Shown here: one piece after another, positions 51,725 to 60,383 of the stretch
Layout: every line of letters starts with the position of its first letter
How positions within the stretch are numbered: position 1 is the first letter of the stretch
DNA from: Blautia caecimuris
Lineage (GTDB): Bacteria > Bacillota > Clostridia > Lachnospirales > Lachnospiraceae
Length of the DNA stretch: 64,000 nt
Direction: 5' to 3'
NCBI RefSeq assembly: GCF_024622975.1
Contig: NZ_JANJZT010000015.1
Coordinates: 1 to 64,000 of the forward strand
The notes under the pieces: model-generated
The model's database searches: none
The model's input: only the letters and a program-made list of their open reading frames with translations
What the model was told of the DNA's origin: nothing
Made by a program: the position numbers and the translations under genes

Positions 51725-54274
51725 TTAATACGCCAGAACACTTCTGTATTTGATCCGCCTTTTTCCATTGTCCGTACTTGCTGACTGTCCCAGAAACTCC
51801 GGCACCTTTGGCAAAAACGTAGTGGATGCATCCACCTCTGCCTTTAATGTCACCATGGTATATTTACTGCTCAGTTCCTCTCTGATATTCAGCTGAATGC
51901 AGTCCCCTGCACGGGCAACCATCTTGTTTTTTCCTGAATCGTCCATCATGGAGATCAGAAGAAACAGCTTCATGTAATCCTTATAAGTAAACCTGATACG
52001 GCAGACATCTTCATCCGGCCAGACAAGAACTGCATTGATGTTTTTGTCCGTACTTGTCAGACTGGCTGTGTCCTGTGCCGCCAGGGTAATTGCGCTGCAG
52101 CAGAGATAGCCGTATTTGATGATCGGGTACAGCCATGCCTGCCCGGAAGCGCTGCTGACTGCGCCGGCAATGGCATTTGCAGCAGCATTTGTCTCTTTAT
52201 CCATAAAAACATACAGCATATCAATGGCAAGCCGGGCTGCATAAAGGCTGGAATAGGCAATGGATTTATTTGTTGCAGTGGAAGCATTTCCATAAAGAAT
52301 GTATTCAATCTCACCATTTATGATCACATGGTCCTCCAAAAGTGATCTTCCGCTGAGGGATTTATCTTCGGGAACTGTTGTCATGCAGTTAAACATTTCT
52401 GATATGTATTCCATCAGATACGCCTGCTCCAGCACGTTGCCTGCAAGGCTGTCCAGACAGGCTGCGAGACTGTCCAGCCATCCCATATTTTCTTTTGCCG
52501 CATCCACCGCCGCATTATCGTCTGAAGTATCTGTATTGGGGTTCTGATCTGTATTCCCGCTGGCGTTTACCTTTGCCAGACCGCTGGGGAATCTGTCAGG
52601 AAATCCCTCTGCATCCTTTTTCAGATTTCTTTCGTTCTCTACAGCGTTAAGGATTTTATCTTTTGCTTCATTGGCAACCTTTTCCTTCTCTTTTGCTTCT
52701 TTCTGATGTTCTTTTCGCTGTTTCCCCTCCTCAGATGTATCGGCTGACTCATCCTTCATATTTTCAAGTGAACTCTGATAAAATAAGCCTGCCTGAGGAT
52801 TCTGTAATCCGGAAGTCTCAGGAACTCCCACATCTCCCAGAATATTATGGTTTGTCCAGAATCCCTGGATTGCCTCCGACGCCGGATTCAGCTCCAGCCA
52901 TGTTCCTTCATTCTCACTGACCTGCTGTTTTTTCAATGTCTCAGGTATTGTTTTTAACTTTTTTATATTTTCTTTATATGCCTTTGCAGCTTCTGTGTTT
53001 GCTTCAAGCAGAGCAATCTGGTTCTCCAGCTGCTCCTCATTGATTTGTATCTTTTCTCCTTCCTCATCTTCGCCTGGACTTTCCCCTGCATTTATAAGCG
53101 ATGTACGGGCATCGTCATATAATGCTCTTTTCTTTTTTACATCCTTCCATTTATCCCTGACCTTTTTCAGCTGCTTTACCGCCTCATTTCCTGCGCTGAT
53201 AATCGTATCTGCATTCTTTTCCAGACTTTTAATACCATCCTGATATTCTTTTGCAGCCTGGTCATGGCTTCGATTCATCACAGCAATATTGTTTTTTATA
53301 TTTTTGGAAATGTTGTTATAGGCATTGATCTGCTCTGAGGAAAAGCCATTCTCCTCCGTAATGATCTTTCCTGTCTGCGGCTGAAGCTCAAGAGCCTTTA
53401 TCCAGCTGTCCAAAGCCAGAAGTGTTATCATCTTTCTGTAGGTATCTTCCGGAAATGCGGAAGCGCCTTCTGTCAAAACAGCAGAATCATCCAGATAATT
53501 TCCTATCATTTCATAAGAGATTTCATTGGGCGTATCCGGCGGAAAATTTGCAGTAATCTCTTCATTCAGATACATCTGCAGAGATTTTGCCGCCAGCCAG
53601 AACACAGACTTCTGCTGATATGCTGCCACCATCCCCGCAGGGTCAGAATTCTGAATCTGTCCAATAGAAGCAGCCTGTGTATCAATGGACTCTTTTGCCT
53701 TTTTCATTGGATCACTGAGTTCAGACGCCGCCTGTCCGTAATCTGTTTTTGTGTCCACATATGTTTTCTGTTTCGTTACATTTTTAAAAGGCAGTTTTTT
53801 TAATTTTTCTATAATATCGTCAGCAATATAAACAGGACCGCGAAATTTCATATATTCCACGATCTGCTGGCGCAGAACATTCACGTCTGCAAGGGAAGAG
53901 GACGATACCCCTTTTGCCTCAAAGCCATTCTCTGCAAGGGAAACCTGAATCACAGAGCTGAGATCATCACTGTCTGCATGCTTCAGGTACCTGGCGCTGA
54001 TTGATTCACAGAACATTTTCTTCAGGGCTTCCTGCTCCTGGGGCGAACCGGGATCCTTTGCCATAGCGGTCAGTCCATAAGAATCCTTCAGCATTTTATC
54101 ATACTGTGCAAGAGCTGCATTCATAGCCAGATCACCGGCTCCTGAAACAACTGTCTTTGACGCAAAAAGGCGGGAAGCATCCACAATAATCCCACTGAAC
54201 AATAATACCGGTACCAGGATCAGGGTTAAAAACACACAGATCGACCCTCCCTGTTTTCCGCAGAATAACCGCAT
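51725..54274 (-). CDS. DUF5702/TadG-like pilus protein
   Basis: An 849-residue protein. The N-terminus (GKQGGSICVFLTLILVPV) resembles a TadG/TadE-type leader but lacks the position-5 Glu. A hydrophobic helix is followed by a large external region with coiled-coil segments (about 340-430 and 500-560) and a second hydrophobic patch near residue 690. The last part repeats FLLISMMDDSG and FLPKVPEFLG segments. DUF5702 proteins are regular members of clostridial Tad loci. It may span the wall. Confidence 0.82.
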   Translation of the reverse strand: MRLFCGKQGGSICVFLTLILVPVLLFSGIIVDASRLFASKTVVSGAGDLAMNAALAQYDKMLKDSYGLTAMAKDPGSPQEQEALKKMFCESISARYLKHADSDDLSSVIQVSLAENGFEAKGVSSSSLADVNVLRQQIVEYMKFRGPVYIADDIIEKLKKLPFKNVTKQKTYVDTKTDYGQAASELSDPMKKAKESIDTQAASIGQIQNSDPAGMVAAYQQKSVFWLAAKSLQMYLNEEITANFPPDTPNEISYEMIGNYLDDSAVLTEGASAFPEDTYRKMITLLALDSWIKALELQPQTGKIITEENGFSSEQINAYNNISKNIKNNIAVMNRSHDQAAKEYQDGIKSLEKNADTIISAGNEAVKQLKKVRDKWKDVKKKRALYDDARTSLINAGESPGEDEEGEKIQINEEQLENQIALLEANTEAAKAYKENIKKLKTIPETLKKQQVSENEGTWLELNPASEAIQGFWTNHNILGDVGVPETSGLQNPQAGLFYQSSLENMKDESADTSEEGKQRKEHQKEAKEKEKVANEAKDKILNAVENERNLKKDAEGFPDRFPSGLAKVNASGNTDQNPNTDTSDDNAAVDAAKENMGWLDSLAACLDSLAGNVLEQAYLMEYISEMFNCMTTVPEDKSLSGRSLLEDHVIINGEIEYILYGNASTATNKSIAYSSLYAARLAIDMLYVFMDKETNAAANAIAGAVSSASGQAWLYPIIKYGYLCCSAITLAAQDTASLTSTDKNINAVLVWPDEDVCRIRFTYKDYMKLFLLISMMDDSGKNKMVARAGDCIQLNIREELSSKYTMVTLKAEVDASTTFLPKVPEFLGQSASTDNGKRRIKYRSVLAY

Positions 54275-54298
54275 CTGCTTCCCTCCTCCTTCTGTTTC

Positions 54299-54991
54299 CT
54301 AAAATAAAATATTACTTACCTCGTCAAAGGCCTGACTGAACTTCTCAGCCTGCCCTTCCATTCCCAGCTTTTCTAAAAGAAAGCTGCCCATATCCCAGGC
54401 AAGATCAATGTTCCGGACAAAATCCGTAGTATTCATTACCGGCTGGTAGGCTGCCGCGTAAATCGTAATGTCATCTCTGACTCCCACAAACCGCAGGATT
54501 CCCGGCGTGGGAATCACATAGCGCAGCTCTGCCCGCACTGATTTACTGAGAAATGAATTTTCCATCCCTACATAGGCTTCTGTTTTTCCCATGGAAAACA
54601 AAGCGCTGTGCTTTTTCAGCGCTTCCTGATAAGCGGCAGCCCTCTGCTTTGCTTCACTATCCAGCCCCCAGCGATAAATGTTGGAGGCGGAGCCTTTATA
54701 GGAGCTGTAATAATTTTTTACCTGTGATTCAGTGGGGCCATCCTCCCAGTCAAAATCCACTCTTGTATTTTCCATAGGCTTATCCGGGGAAAACTGGTCA
54801 TACCCCGGATAAGCAGTCTCTCTGGCAAGCTCCATGGCTGCTCTCTCTACCTGAAAGAAAAAATAACTTTCCTGCATTTTAAACAGTCCAAAATAAATCA
54901 CTGCCATCACAACGGCAATGGTAATAGGAAAATAAATGGCGGCTTCCACCATAATAGCCCCACGCTGGGTGTTATTGTCCTTTTTTTTCAT
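54299..54991 (-). CDS. TadE-like pseudopilin
   Basis: A 230-residue protein with the leader MKKKDNNTQRG, AIMVEAAIYFP with Glu at position 5 and a hydrophobic helix. The external part is aromatic-rich. It is the first pseudopilin after the Flp1 pilin gene. Confidence 0.85.
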   Translation of the reverse strand: MKKKDNNTQRGAIMVEAAIYFPITIAVVMAVIYFGLFKMQESYFFFQVERAAMELARETAYPGYDQFSPDKPMENTRVDFDWEDGPTESQVKNYYSSYKGSASNIYRWGLDSEAKQRAAAYQEALKKHSALFSMGKTEAYVGMENSFLSKSVRAELRYVIPTPGILRFVGVRDDITIYAAAYQPVMNTTDFVRNIDLAWDMGSFLLEKLGMEGQAEKFSQAFDEVSNILF

Positions 54992-55001
54992 TATTTAAAA
55001 A

Positions 55002-55229
55002 TCAGAGGCCTGATTCACTCTCTACAAAGCTATCTGCCTGTCCCATTACTTTATCCAGTAACTCTGAAATCTTATCCTTAAAAACAACTGCCAATGCAAT
55101 CACAACCACAATAATCAGAATAATCGCCACGATCTCTGCCGCGCCTTTTTCCTCTGTCTTAAAATCCTCCCAGAAATTATGAATACGGTTTTTTGCTCCG
55201 ATCCACAGCATATCCATTTTTCTCATCAT
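55002..55229 (-). CDS. Flp1-family type IVb pilin
   Basis: A 75-residue pilin. A charged leader of about 27 residues ends in FKTEEKG; AAEIVAIILIIVVVIALAVV is the membrane/polymer helix with its conserved Glu. The C-terminus is acidic. It should be the main pilus subunit after processing by the prepilin peptidase. It lies between the TadC gene and the first pseudopilin. Confidence 0.92.
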   Translation of the reverse strand: MMRKMDMLWIGAKNRIHNFWEDFKTEEKGAAEIVAIILIIVVVIALAVVFKDKISELLDKVMGQADSFVESESGL

Positions 55230-55288
55230 CTCTTATTTCCTCCTTATGTCTGTGTACTCATTTATAATAAACCGGTCTTAGCCGTTTA

Positions 55289-56155
55289 TTATCCCATCTG
55301 CTGAAATACCGGAACCAGGATCATGATCAGGATTCCTATAAAAATCAGCATCATAGGAAGAAGAAGTCTGGAATTGGCTTTTTCTCCCTTTTGTTTTACT
55401 TCATTTTTCTTTACCTCCCACATTTCATCGGAAAGGTCTTTCAGAAAATAGGCAAGCTCCTCATTTCCTTTTTTCAGGTTCTGGATGACCAGAGAGGCAA
55501 ACTTCCTGATCTCCTTTACATTGCAGCGTTCTGCAAAATTCCGGTAAGCGTCTGTTTCCATGATGCCGTTTTCGATTTCCATGCTGGTGTTCTGCATTTC
55601 CTGATAGAGAGCTCTGTCTCCTGTAACAGACACCCGCTTCCAAGCATCCCGAAGTACCATTCCGGAATTTACCAGAAGCGTCAGCTTTGACAACACCTGA
55701 GGAAGGTCAAGCACCAGCTCCTGTCTGCGGGCTGTCAGCTTATCCTGTAAAGACAAATCCAGATAGGCGATTGCCAGTCCTCCCAGTAATAATCCCAGAA
55801 GCAACGCCTCCACGCTGGCAGCAAGCACAGCCAGAAGACAGACAAATATCAAAATGGTAAATATATAAGTGCTTTTTGCTCCCAGCAGAATAAAATAATA
55901 ATATTCTGCATACTGTTTGCCTTTGATCTCAGAGATCTCCTTGATCTTTGCCTGGGCTCTCCGGCTTTTTGTGCTGATGTGGAGAATCTCCATAACAGAA
56001 AATCCCACACAGAACAGATCGCTCATCTGAAATTCTCTGGCAAAAGCGCTGTTTGTATACTGTCTGTATTTTTTCCCTTTTGCTGCTGCCAGAAACAGCC
56101 AGATCAAAGCAAAGGGTGTGGTGACAGCCAGCAGTATCAACTGAAATAATTCCAC
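55289..56155 (-). CDS. tadC: TadC-like type II secretion F family protein
   Basis: A 288-residue inner-membrane platform protein. Membrane segments lie near the N-terminus, at about 95-130 and at the C-terminus (LMLIFIGILIMILVPVFQ). The central T2SSF domain (LPQVLSKLTLLVNSGMVLRDAW) is clear. It forms the assembly platform with TadB. Confidence 0.92.
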   Translation of the reverse strand: MELFQLILLAVTTPFALIWLFLAAAKGKKYRQYTNSAFAREFQMSDLFCVGFSVMEILHISTKSRRAQAKIKEISEIKGKQYAEYYYFILLGAKSTYIFTILIFVCLLAVLAASVEALLLGLLLGGLAIAYLDLSLQDKLTARRQELVLDLPQVLSKLTLLVNSGMVLRDAWKRVSVTGDRALYQEMQNTSMEIENGIMETDAYRNFAERCNVKEIRKFASLVIQNLKKGNEELAYFLKDLSDEMWEVKKNEVKQKGEKANSRLLLPMMLIFIGILIMILVPVFQQMG

Positions 56156-56166
56156 GTTCTCTTCTC

Positions 56167-57063
56167 CTATATCCGAATATCAACAATTTTTCTTCCCATA
56201 TAATAGGCTCCTCCAAACAGGGCAAGAGCTGTCAGCTTGATCACCACATTGACAGGAGTGTTCTGCACAATGGACATATCGCCCATTCCACCAAGCATCA
56301 GCATCAGAACAACCGGCATCAGAATCATAATGTTCAGGTCGTTTTTGTTTGCAGTGAGAAGGGTTCGTATTTCCATTTCTGTCTCAATTTTTTCATTGAT
56401 GATCTGTCTTGTCTCTCCCACGACCTTTTTCAGATTTCCTCCGTACCGGTTTGTCACCTCAAAAATAGTGGCAAAGCTTTCAATATCGTCCAGATGACTT
56501 CTCAGGGCAAAATTTGACAGCATATCGTCAATATTCTGTCCATTATACAAACCGCTGACCATGAGCTTCAGCTCATGTACAATATCTGCTTTTTCTCCAT
56601 ATATGGAAATCAGATCCGCACACGCGTCCTGAAAAGCGCCCTGTGTATTTTTGCCTGCTGAATAGGAGGCGGATAAGGATTCCATCATATCCCGGAACTG
56701 AAACAGAAGATTCTGCATTCGTTTTTCCTTCAGGTAATTTCTGTATTTTGCGATTCCCGGAACAGCCAGAAGCCCTCCTGCAATAACAGAAAACAGAATA
56801 CTCCTGAAAAATACCATGCAGACAAAAAATCCTGTTCCAAATCCCATCAGGGCCCCCAGACCTTTTTCCACAAAGTTCATCCGGTACACGTAATAATCAT
56901 CTGCATGTCCGAAAAGCGCCTTTTCCGGCACATATTTTTTTCTGTGTTTTTTATTTTTTGCTCTTGCCTCTTTTATATGTTTTTCTTTTGCCTGTCCTGT
57001 CTTTTTCATTTTTACAGGCTTTTCTTTTATTGCTTTCTCTTTTTTTACCTTTTCTTTTTTCAT
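56167..57063 (-). CDS. tadB: TadB-like type II secretion F family protein
   Basis: A 298-residue platform protein with a strongly Lys-rich N-terminal tail (about residues 1-45), then hydrophobic segments (about 70-100 and 240-290) and a T2SSF domain (FRDMMESLSASYSAGKNTQGAF). The Lys tail (KKEKVKKEKAIKEK) is unusual in length and may interact with nucleic acid or acidic membrane lipids. Confidence 0.9.
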   Translation of the reverse strand: MKKEKVKKEKAIKEKPVKMKKTGQAKEKHIKEARAKNKKHRKKYVPEKALFGHADDYYVYRMNFVEKGLGALMGFGTGFFVCMVFFRSILFSVIAGGLLAVPGIAKYRNYLKEKRMQNLLFQFRDMMESLSASYSAGKNTQGAFQDACADLISIYGEKADIVHELKLMVSGLYNGQNIDDMLSNFALRSHLDDIESFATIFEVTNRYGGNLKKVVGETRQIINEKIETEMEIRTLLTANKNDLNIMILMPVVLMLMLGGMGDMSIVQNTPVNVVIKLTALALFGGAYYMGRKIVDIRI

Positions 57064-57071
57064 GGCTTCCC

Positions 57072-58316
57072 CTATATTCTGCTGCTGACTCCCTGAAGTC
57101 TCAGTTTATAGTCATTTCTCAGAGGATTTCCGGTTCTTACCAGATGCCCCTCTACTTTTTCCAGTGTGCTTCCCTCTGTTTCTTTAAAAACAAACAGAGG
57201 ATTCAGCTGAATCTCCCCGTTTTCATATCCAAGGACTTCTGTGATCTCCATGGTGCGTCTGGATTTATCTCTCAGCCTGGATAAGTGGATGATAATATCC
57301 AACGCAGAGGAAATCTGCTGACGGATAGCCGGAAGAGGCAGTCCGTCGTTGCCCTGAAGCACCATTGTTTCCAGTCGGCTTAACATATCCCGGGTGGAGT
57401 TGGCATGGCCGGTAGAAAGAGAACCGTCATGTCCGGTATTCATAGCCTGCAGCATATCAAGTGCCTCTGCTCCGCGTACCTCTCCCACTACGATCCTTTC
57501 GGGGCGCATACGAAGAGCAGAGCGGATCAGATCGCGAATGGAAATTTCTCCTCTGCCTGATGTATTTGCATTTCTTGTTTCCAGGCTTACCAGATTCTCT
57601 ATGTTTTTGATCTGAAGCTCTGCCGAATCTTCAATGGTGATAATACGTTCATCCCTTGGAATAAAATTGGATAAAGCGTTCAGAAACGTTGTTTTTCCCG
57701 AACCGGTACCCCCGCTGATAAAAATGTTATATTTTGCCCGGACCAGCTTTTCCAGAAAGGCCGCCGCCTCTCTGGTGAGCGAGCCGTATTTTAACAGCAT
57801 TTCCACTGTCATAGGCGTTTTTGAAAACTTTCGTATGGTAACAATGGGACCTGACAGGGAAACCGGAGGAAGCACCACATTAACACGGGAGCCGTCGGGA
57901 AGTCTGGTATCCACAATAGGATTGGCCTGGTTCACTTCCTTCCCTGCCTTTCCCACGATTTTCTGGATAATATCCTCCAGCTGCCGCTCATTATCAAATT
58001 TCTTGTTCAGACGATACAGCCGTCCTGCATGTTCCACAAAAATATGATCCGGACCGTTGATCATCACTTCGGTAATGCTGTCGTCTGCCAGGATCTCATC
58101 CAGGATCCCAAGCCCCCGAATGGAACTGAATACCAGCCGCACTACCCGTGATCTTTCCTGTGGTGACAGACTGACCTTTCCAAGCTTGTGATCCGCCACG
58201 TCAGCAATTCTCCGCATGAGCTGTTCATCTGACGCGCGGCTTAAAAGCATGGCGTCTGCCAAAAGGAAACGTTTGATCTCAAGCACAAGACGGCTTATCA
58301 TTTCCTCTGAAAGCAT
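57072..58316 (-). CDS. tadA: CpaF/TadA family secretion ATPase
   Basis: A 414-residue hexameric ATPase that powers pilus assembly. Walker A ISGGTGSGKTTFLNAL, the Asp box IITIEDSAELQI, Walker B MRPERIVVGEVRG and the His box GHDGSLSTGHANS are all present. Length and domain order are normal. Confidence 0.96.
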   Translation of the reverse strand: MLSEEMISRLVLEIKRFLLADAMLLSRASDEQLMRRIADVADHKLGKVSLSPQERSRVVRLVFSSIRGLGILDEILADDSITEVMINGPDHIFVEHAGRLYRLNKKFDNERQLEDIIQKIVGKAGKEVNQANPIVDTRLPDGSRVNVVLPPVSLSGPIVTIRKFSKTPMTVEMLLKYGSLTREAAAFLEKLVRAKYNIFISGGTGSGKTTFLNALSNFIPRDERIITIEDSAELQIKNIENLVSLETRNANTSGRGEISIRDLIRSALRMRPERIVVGEVRGAEALDMLQAMNTGHDGSLSTGHANSTRDMLSRLETMVLQGNDGLPLPAIRQQISSALDIIIHLSRLRDKSRRTMEITEVLGYENGEIQLNPLFVFKETEGSTLEKVEGHLVRTGNPLRNDYKLRLQGVSSRI

Positions 58317-58353
58317 ACTCTCACCTCATATATTTTATTTTTTCGACTTCTGT

Positions 58354-59475
58354 TTACTCTGCGTAAACAGTAACCTCTGAGATACAGGTATCCTCCCAGC
58401 TTGTGCCCGGATACACATCTTTCAGCTCCAGACGCATACTGTCTGCATTTACAGAAGGAGACACCTCCACCCATTCGACTTTCCGTTCCCCTGTAAAGGT
58501 AACCTGACCGGAATAATCTCCAAAAACAAGGTTCACTGTCTTCGGCTTTGCATTTCCATAATAATATTTGTCGTTTTTCCAGTTTCCCAGTTTAAAGGCA
58601 ATGTATTTTACTTTGTGAATACCATCAAAGCTGAAACTTACTGATTCATTGATTCCATAGCCTGCCACGCCCTCCTGCCAACTTGTATCATCTTTTTTGT
58701 CAAAAAGCAGCATGGCATTGTTGTTTGTTTTTGTCTGCGAGATGGTGGAGGTGGCATTTGCAGAAATAACAGAAACCTCTTTTAACAAGGAAACATCCGG
58801 TGTTCCCTCATAAAGCACTGCTGAGGCAGTAGCCTCCTCTGATACACTGGCCGGAGCCGGTTCCGGGTGATTTTCTGCTGCCTGCTGTTCTGTGTTCTGA
58901 ATTTTTTCACTGCCCTGGTCCGGGGAAAGCTTTTCCTCACCGGAGGCTGGCGCTGCCTCCTGTGCGGAATCCTGCGTTTTTTTATCTGTATTTGCAGCTC
59001 CCCCTATTTTAATCTCCACGTTTTCTGTCTCTGAACTCTCGTCCGTTTTTGTTTCTTCATTTTTTTCTGTTATTTCTATAGAATTACTTTCCTGATCCTC
59101 TGTTTCTTCTGATTCTCCTGAACCCTCAGAGGTTTCTTTCATGGCTGTTTTAACGGGATTTACTACCACATCATCCTTTGGAGCGCTGTCGGGTTTTAAT
59201 AGATACCAGATCAGACCTCCTGTTACAAGTATGATTGCAATTGTCACCGCAATGCTGACAATCCATGTGGTCTTATTTCCGCCTTTCCCTCCCTGAGATG
59301 GCTGATTGTCCGGAACGAACGGCGCCTCCCACTCAAAAATATCCTGCTCTCTTTCTTGATTAATATTATCCTCTTCATTCCCTTTTGGGATATTTTCCGA
59401 CCCTACAGGTGAACCGCAATTTGGGCAGAATCTGGCATTATCTTCAAGTTTTGTTCCACATTTTTCACAATACAT
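58354..59475 (-). CDS. zinc-ribbon/TM/NADase-type glycan-binding-like protein, paralog 2
   Basis: A 373-residue protein, the same length as its paralog at 38413-39534. It has the zinc ribbon (YCEKCG ... FCPNCG), a membrane helix (about 75-98), a polar linker and the discoidin-like C-terminal domain (ANATSTI ... LLFDKKDDTSWQEG ... AFKLGNW ... DTCISEVTVYA). I chose the ATG at 59475 to match the paralog; a start 15 codons earlier has no ribosome site. It heads the Tad operon, 37 bases before tadA. The shared box lies 122 bases upstream. Confidence 0.85.
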   Translation of the reverse strand: MYCEKCGTKLEDNARFCPNCGSPVGSENIPKGNEEDNINQEREQDIFEWEAPFVPDNQPSQGGKGGNKTTWIVSIAVTIAIILVTGGLIWYLLKPDSAPKDDVVVNPVKTAMKETSEGSGESEETEDQESNSIEITEKNEETKTDESSETENVEIKIGGAANTDKKTQDSAQEAAPASGEEKLSPDQGSEKIQNTEQQAAENHPEPAPASVSEEATASAVLYEGTPDVSLLKEVSVISANATSTISQTKTNNNAMLLFDKKDDTSWQEGVAGYGINESVSFSFDGIHKVKYIAFKLGNWKNDKYYYGNAKPKTVNLVFGDYSGQVTFTGERKVEWVEVSPSVNADSMRLELKDVYPGTSWEDTCISEVTVYAE

Positions 59476-59596
59476 GTTTCTCTTTCCCTGCTTTCCTGTA
59501 CCAAATATTTCATTTTCCATATTTAAAACAAAATGATATGGAAAACAATTTTGGGCGCTGCTTCTCTGTTATCTTTTTACAATATTCAATTTGTTT

Positions 59597-59623
59597 CTAC
59601 AATATGTGGCATTCATTGTGGAC
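59597..59623 (-). promoter_or_regulatory. shared 27-bp box upstream of ZnR2 and the Tad operon
   Basis: Second copy of the box described at 39669-39695; 21 of 27 positions are the same, with CCACAA and CACATATTGTAG fully conserved. Confidence 0.65.
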
Positions 59624-59707
59624 AATCTTTTTTTACGCTTATATTTCCTGTTTTCTTCCAGAAGCCACCTCACTGTACAAGTTCGGGATAAAAAGTCCTG
59701 AAACTGC

Positions 59708-59745
59708 AAAAACGGGGCGACACTCTAAAGAATATCACCCCAACG
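59708..59745 (-). terminator. possible second terminator hairpin
   Basis: On the minus strand GGGGTGATATTC and GAGTGTCGCCCC form a stem of about twelve pairs with G-U pairs, loop TTTA, followed by GTTTTT. Its role as back-up terminator is inferred. Confidence 0.5.
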
Positions 59746-59757
59746 CCTGACAAAGAA

Positions 59758-59814
59758 CGAAAAAAACACCGGTTCAAATGTGGTTACTCATAACCCTCAT
59801 CTGAATCGGTGTTT
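59758..59814 (-). terminator. terminator of the acidic protein gene
   Basis: AAACACCG and CGGTGTTT form the outer stem; the stem goes on for nine more pairs with one mismatch and G-U, then an inner GGTTA/TAACC hairpin. On the minus strand it ends in a run of six or seven T. Confidence 0.85.
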
Positions 59815-59825
59815 CCCATATACTT

Positions 59826-60278
59826 TTATTCTGTTTTTTCTTCTGAATCATTTTCCTCAGAAGCTTCTTCCTTCAGCGCCGCTTCTTCAGCAGCCTCTGG
59901 CTCGTCTGCTTCTTCTTCTGTTTCCTCTGATGACTCAGCTTCCGGAGAAGCTTTCTCTTCGGTTTCATCTGCAGACATCTCAGCTTCCGGGGAAGCTTCT
60001 TCTGTTTCTTCTGCAGGCTCTTCACTGGTTTCCCCAGCATGCTCTGCCGCTTCCTCAGCTTCTTCCCATGCAGCGAAAGCCTCATGGATCTCTTCCTCTG
60101 TTTCTTCCAGTTCCTCTTCTGTGTCTTCAGGGAATTCAAATTCCTCAAAATCATCATCAAAATCATCAAACTCGCTGACTCTTTTTTTCTTCAGTACCAT
60201 TGCCGCAACTGCTCCGGCTGCTGCTGCCGCCGCTGCTCCTACTGCTACAAAACCCCAGTATTTGTTTCTTTTTGCCAT
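59826..60278 (-). CDS. acidic membrane-anchored protein
   Basis: A 150-residue protein. MAKRNKYWGFVAVGAAAAAAAGAVAAMVLKK is a short signal-anchor with an Ala/Gly-rich helix; it is written here only as residues 1-31, key residues being the Ala run and the ending Lys. The rest is almost all Glu, Asp, Ala, Ser and Thr with repeats such as PEAE and SEETEEE. No fold is evident. It may be a wall-facing polyanion or a cytosolic tail; topology is unclear. It is downstream of sigH by about 105 bases. Confidence 0.7.
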   Translation of the reverse strand: MAKRNKYWGFVAVGAAAAAAAGAVAAMVLKKKRVSEFDDFDDDFEEFEFPEDTEEELEETEEEIHEAFAAWEEAEEAAEHAGETSEEPAEETEEASPEAEMSADETEEKASPEAESSEETEEEADEPEAAEEAALKEEASEENDSEEKTE

Positions 60279-60383
60279 AATATACTGCTCCTTTCACTTC
60301 TGACCCTCTGGTCATTATGATATATTCCTAAAAATAATCTTATTTTATTGTACTACTTTTTATCTGTAAAAGAAAGGTTAATA

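Larger units (their letters stand above)
59476..59825. other. gene-free region before the Tad operon
   Basis: These 350 bases hold the shared 27-bp box, a possible terminator hairpin at 59713-59741 and the terminator of the acidic protein gene. No gene was seen. A clean -35/-10 pair for the Tad operon was not identified. Confidence 0.6.

Noticed and set aside
59809-60303. Ser/Ala-rich frame on the plus strand
   Set aside because: Antisense shadow of the Glu-rich acidic protein.
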